A DNA stretch of 64,000 bases from contig JAPYXD010000463.1 of assembly GCA_030998225.1 (NCBI GenBank), positions 310,001 to 374,000 on the forward strand, given 5' to 3'. The notes under the pieces are model-generated. The model worked only from the letters and a program-made list of their open reading frames with translations. It was not told the origin of the DNA and made no database searches. The position numbers and the translations under genes are program-made. This stretch comes from Diplolepis rosae. Lineage: Eukaryota; Arthropoda; Insecta; Hymenoptera; Diplolepididae. This document shows positions 61,896 to 64,000 of the stretch, piece after piece (the first letter of the stretch is position 1; the number at the start of each line of letters is the position of its first letter).

Positions 61896-64000
61896 GGTTA
61901 CGATTAAGACTTGAATAAAAATTTTGCGTTGATAATTTGAAAGTTTGGAGTAAGGAAATAGAAAAATTGTGGAAATTTAAAATTATGGATTAAGAAGGAT
62001 TAAACAATTTTAACTTACTTTTGATTTATTTCGAATACAGTAATGGATACAATTTCACTCCTTCTGAACTAGGTCCGTGTAATAACCTTTACAAACGACT
62101 TGCTCAGAGCTGTTCAAAAGCTGGCTATGGGGCTAAAGTCCAAGTTGAACTGATTTTCCATGAAAATTGTCGCCGTATTTATATGGTTTGGCTCCCATAT
62201 GTTCTATGAGTAAGACAAAGAGAGCATGAGGGCTGTTTTGGTTTATACCACGTGTCCAGGTATTAACTTTGCCTTTTACAAAATTTCTTAAAAATAAGCC
62301 TAATTTCTTTGTTTTTTTTATATTTTAAGTCGTACCCGATAAGTTTCATTTCATTTTAACATGAGTTGCTAATTTAAATTATTCACATTCGTGAATTTCA
62401 CCCCTTTCTCGTTTGCTTTTGTAATTTATAAATTCAACTTATTAATTAACGATACTATTTGCTTATTGTTTATTTTATGTTAGCATATTTTCTGCATGCA
62501 AAATTTTGATACAGGTACTCTATATTTATGTGAATTTTCTCTTATACATTATTTTCTTATCTCTAATCTAAACTTAAAGAACTAGAATAAAATTTTGTTA
62601 CATCCTTGAATATGTAATTTGAAGTTATTTTGATTATGCGCGACTTTATCGAGAAAATAGTTCAAATAAAAGAAAATTAACAAAATATTATTTTGAAGAA
62701 AATCTGTAAAAATCTATAAGAAATCTAAAGAGTACTCTAAGTGCAGTGCTTTGAGACTAGGGGAGCGTCCTTATCATGCACTTTGACATGTTTATTGCAC
62801 TCCTGCAGTCAGAGTCAGCTGCATACAAGTGTCTATTTCCCGTATATACTGTGGCCGAAAATTTCAAGAATCGCTGTATTAATTTCCTATTCTACATGAA
62901 TATTAATAATTCAAACTTATGCAGGATGTAACAATTGAGTACTCTTCACCGATTTTACGCAGTTCGCGGCACTTTTCTCGCGATCGCATTTTTCTCTGTC
63001 AATTTTTACTGTGCAGAGATGAAACTTTTATCAAAATGTTGGGAAAACCATACTGAACAATTCACATGCGTGCAAGAAACATTACTTGGCGTGAAAATAT
63101 CTATAAAAGCAAGAATTTGAATGGCACTCACCTCACAAAACAATTGTTTACGCACAGATGACATATGTGCAATGCGGTTTCGATATTATCGTTCTATATA
63201 CAACTCCACTATACCATAAGCTTTAACACAACACAAATAAATGTCGACTCAATGCTCAGAACGTCGGAAAAAGAATGAACGAATTCGACTTTCCATAAGA
63301 CTCAATGAGGGGTTATCCCCGTTTGGCCGCGAGCTAGCACTTGGGTTACCTCTATGGTCATCTTTGATCATTTATAAAATGAAAAGTAAAGTGAGCCTAG
63401 ACGTGGATTTTTTTGGAAAATGCAGAAATGCTGAAAAGTCACTTTCGAAAAAAATGAGGGTTACCCCCTTTTGGACGCTAGCCATTCAATTATAATTGCC
63501 CAATTCATCAGTTTTATTTCATAAATTTATTTTTATTTTCTAATTTTAAAATGTTCGTTAACCGATCTTCTACTTCTACTTCTACTTCTACGTTCATTTG
63601 CATTTCAAATTGAATGAAGATGACGAATGAAAGAGTTAAAGTTATCACAGCTAGTGGATATACCATTTCTGAAAAGGGATTTGAACCTTTATTCTTCTAA
63701 CAATAATATGGCTAAAGAATCAGAAACCATAACTAATAATCAGAATAATCAATTTCATTGATTAAAATCGATAACTACTTTATTCAAAAACCTCGGCATC
63801 ATGAAATATGAACCAAGTATTTCGATAAAAATCAGAAAATGGTCACCTTATCAAAATTTCATTTGGCAGAGAGTAACAGAAATTGGGCTACCTAGTATTT
63901 AGACATCATTGTTTCCAAATTTCCAATTATCATGACCTCCTTCTAATATTGGGAAAGAGATAAGAATTTCCAATTAATGCATACTCCTTTTCCCAATATT
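61896..64000. other. 2.1 kb without recognised gene
   Basis: The frame 62021-62209 (NGYNFTPSELGPCNNLYKRLA) follows an acceptor-like gaatacag and precedes gtaaga, but no partner exon or homology supports it. 62935-63120 and 63241-63495 are short unrecognised frames. A (CTT/CTA)-type run lies at 63570-63590. The last 58 bp contain aatattgggaaa and its inverted partner tttcccaatatt at the window edge, possibly one end of another MITE. Confidence 0.35.

Noticed and set aside
63241..63495. 84-codon ORF near the right edge
   Set aside because: Contains a degenerate internal duplication (gaggggttatcccc / gagggttacccccttt) more like a repeat than a gene; no homology recognised.

Overview
This window reads as a transposon graveyard from an animal nuclear genome, most likely an arthropod and probably an insect. 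The evidence is the element repertoire: two Polinton/Maverick copies, piggyBac, two mariner-type transposases, Copia, two Ty3/gypsy-type elements, an R1-like non-LTR fragment and a Penelope-like element. AT-rich DNA, microsatellites and tRNA-derived repeats separate them. The order or species cannot be fixed from sequence alone. No conserved host protein gene was recognised. One short two-exon candidate lies near 52.7-53.3 kb.

Layout. 0.6-2.64 kb: decayed Copia element cut off after integrase. 2.68-13.5 kb: an old, decayed Polinton (copy A) split by a 6.87 kb element with ~330 bp terminal inverted repeats (5.47-12.33 kb). That inserted element carries a C-terminally truncated piggyBac transposase, two sets of tandem repeats and a ~2.6 kb imperfect palindrome. 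13.52-25.84 kb: a younger Polinton (copy B) with 235 bp inverted repeats. It keeps recognisable protein-primed DNA polymerase, major and minor capsid proteins, cysteine protease, packaging ATPase, integrase and several conserved Polinton orphans, with a scatter of single stops and frameshifts. 25.8-29.2 kb: mostly featureless, with one clean TTAA-flanked MITE. 29.2-31.2 kb: 152 bp tandem repeats and a CACTA-like transposase fragment. 31.8-37.95 kb: a GC-rich gypsy element on the minus strand with its 3' LTR region, fused at its gag end to an R1-like non-LTR fragment (37.95-38.63 kb). 40.2-45.9 kb: a minus-strand LTR element with only gag and protease. Its leader is invaded by a 339 bp tandem repeat, and each full unit carries a tRNA-like cloverleaf. 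46-55 kb: mariner remnants and several MITE or foldback elements. 56.6-61.9 kb: a ~65 bp minisatellite interrupted by a tRNA-family repeat and by a Penelope-like element whose inverted flanks each contain a hammerhead ribozyme. 62-64 kb: nothing recognised.

How the parts relate. The Polinton genes form a virus-like set: replication (PolB), integration (integrase with chromodomain), capsid (major and minor capsid, PX/PLA2-like), maturation (protease) and packaging (ATPase). Both Polinton copies have a TATA-like box and phased GAA/TTC pentamers resembling heat-shock elements upstream of the rightmost minus-strand genes. The most unusual structures are the tRNA-bearing repeat family, seen as a tandem array, as inverted pairs and as a near-perfect palindrome, and the paired hammerhead ribozymes in the Penelope-like element.
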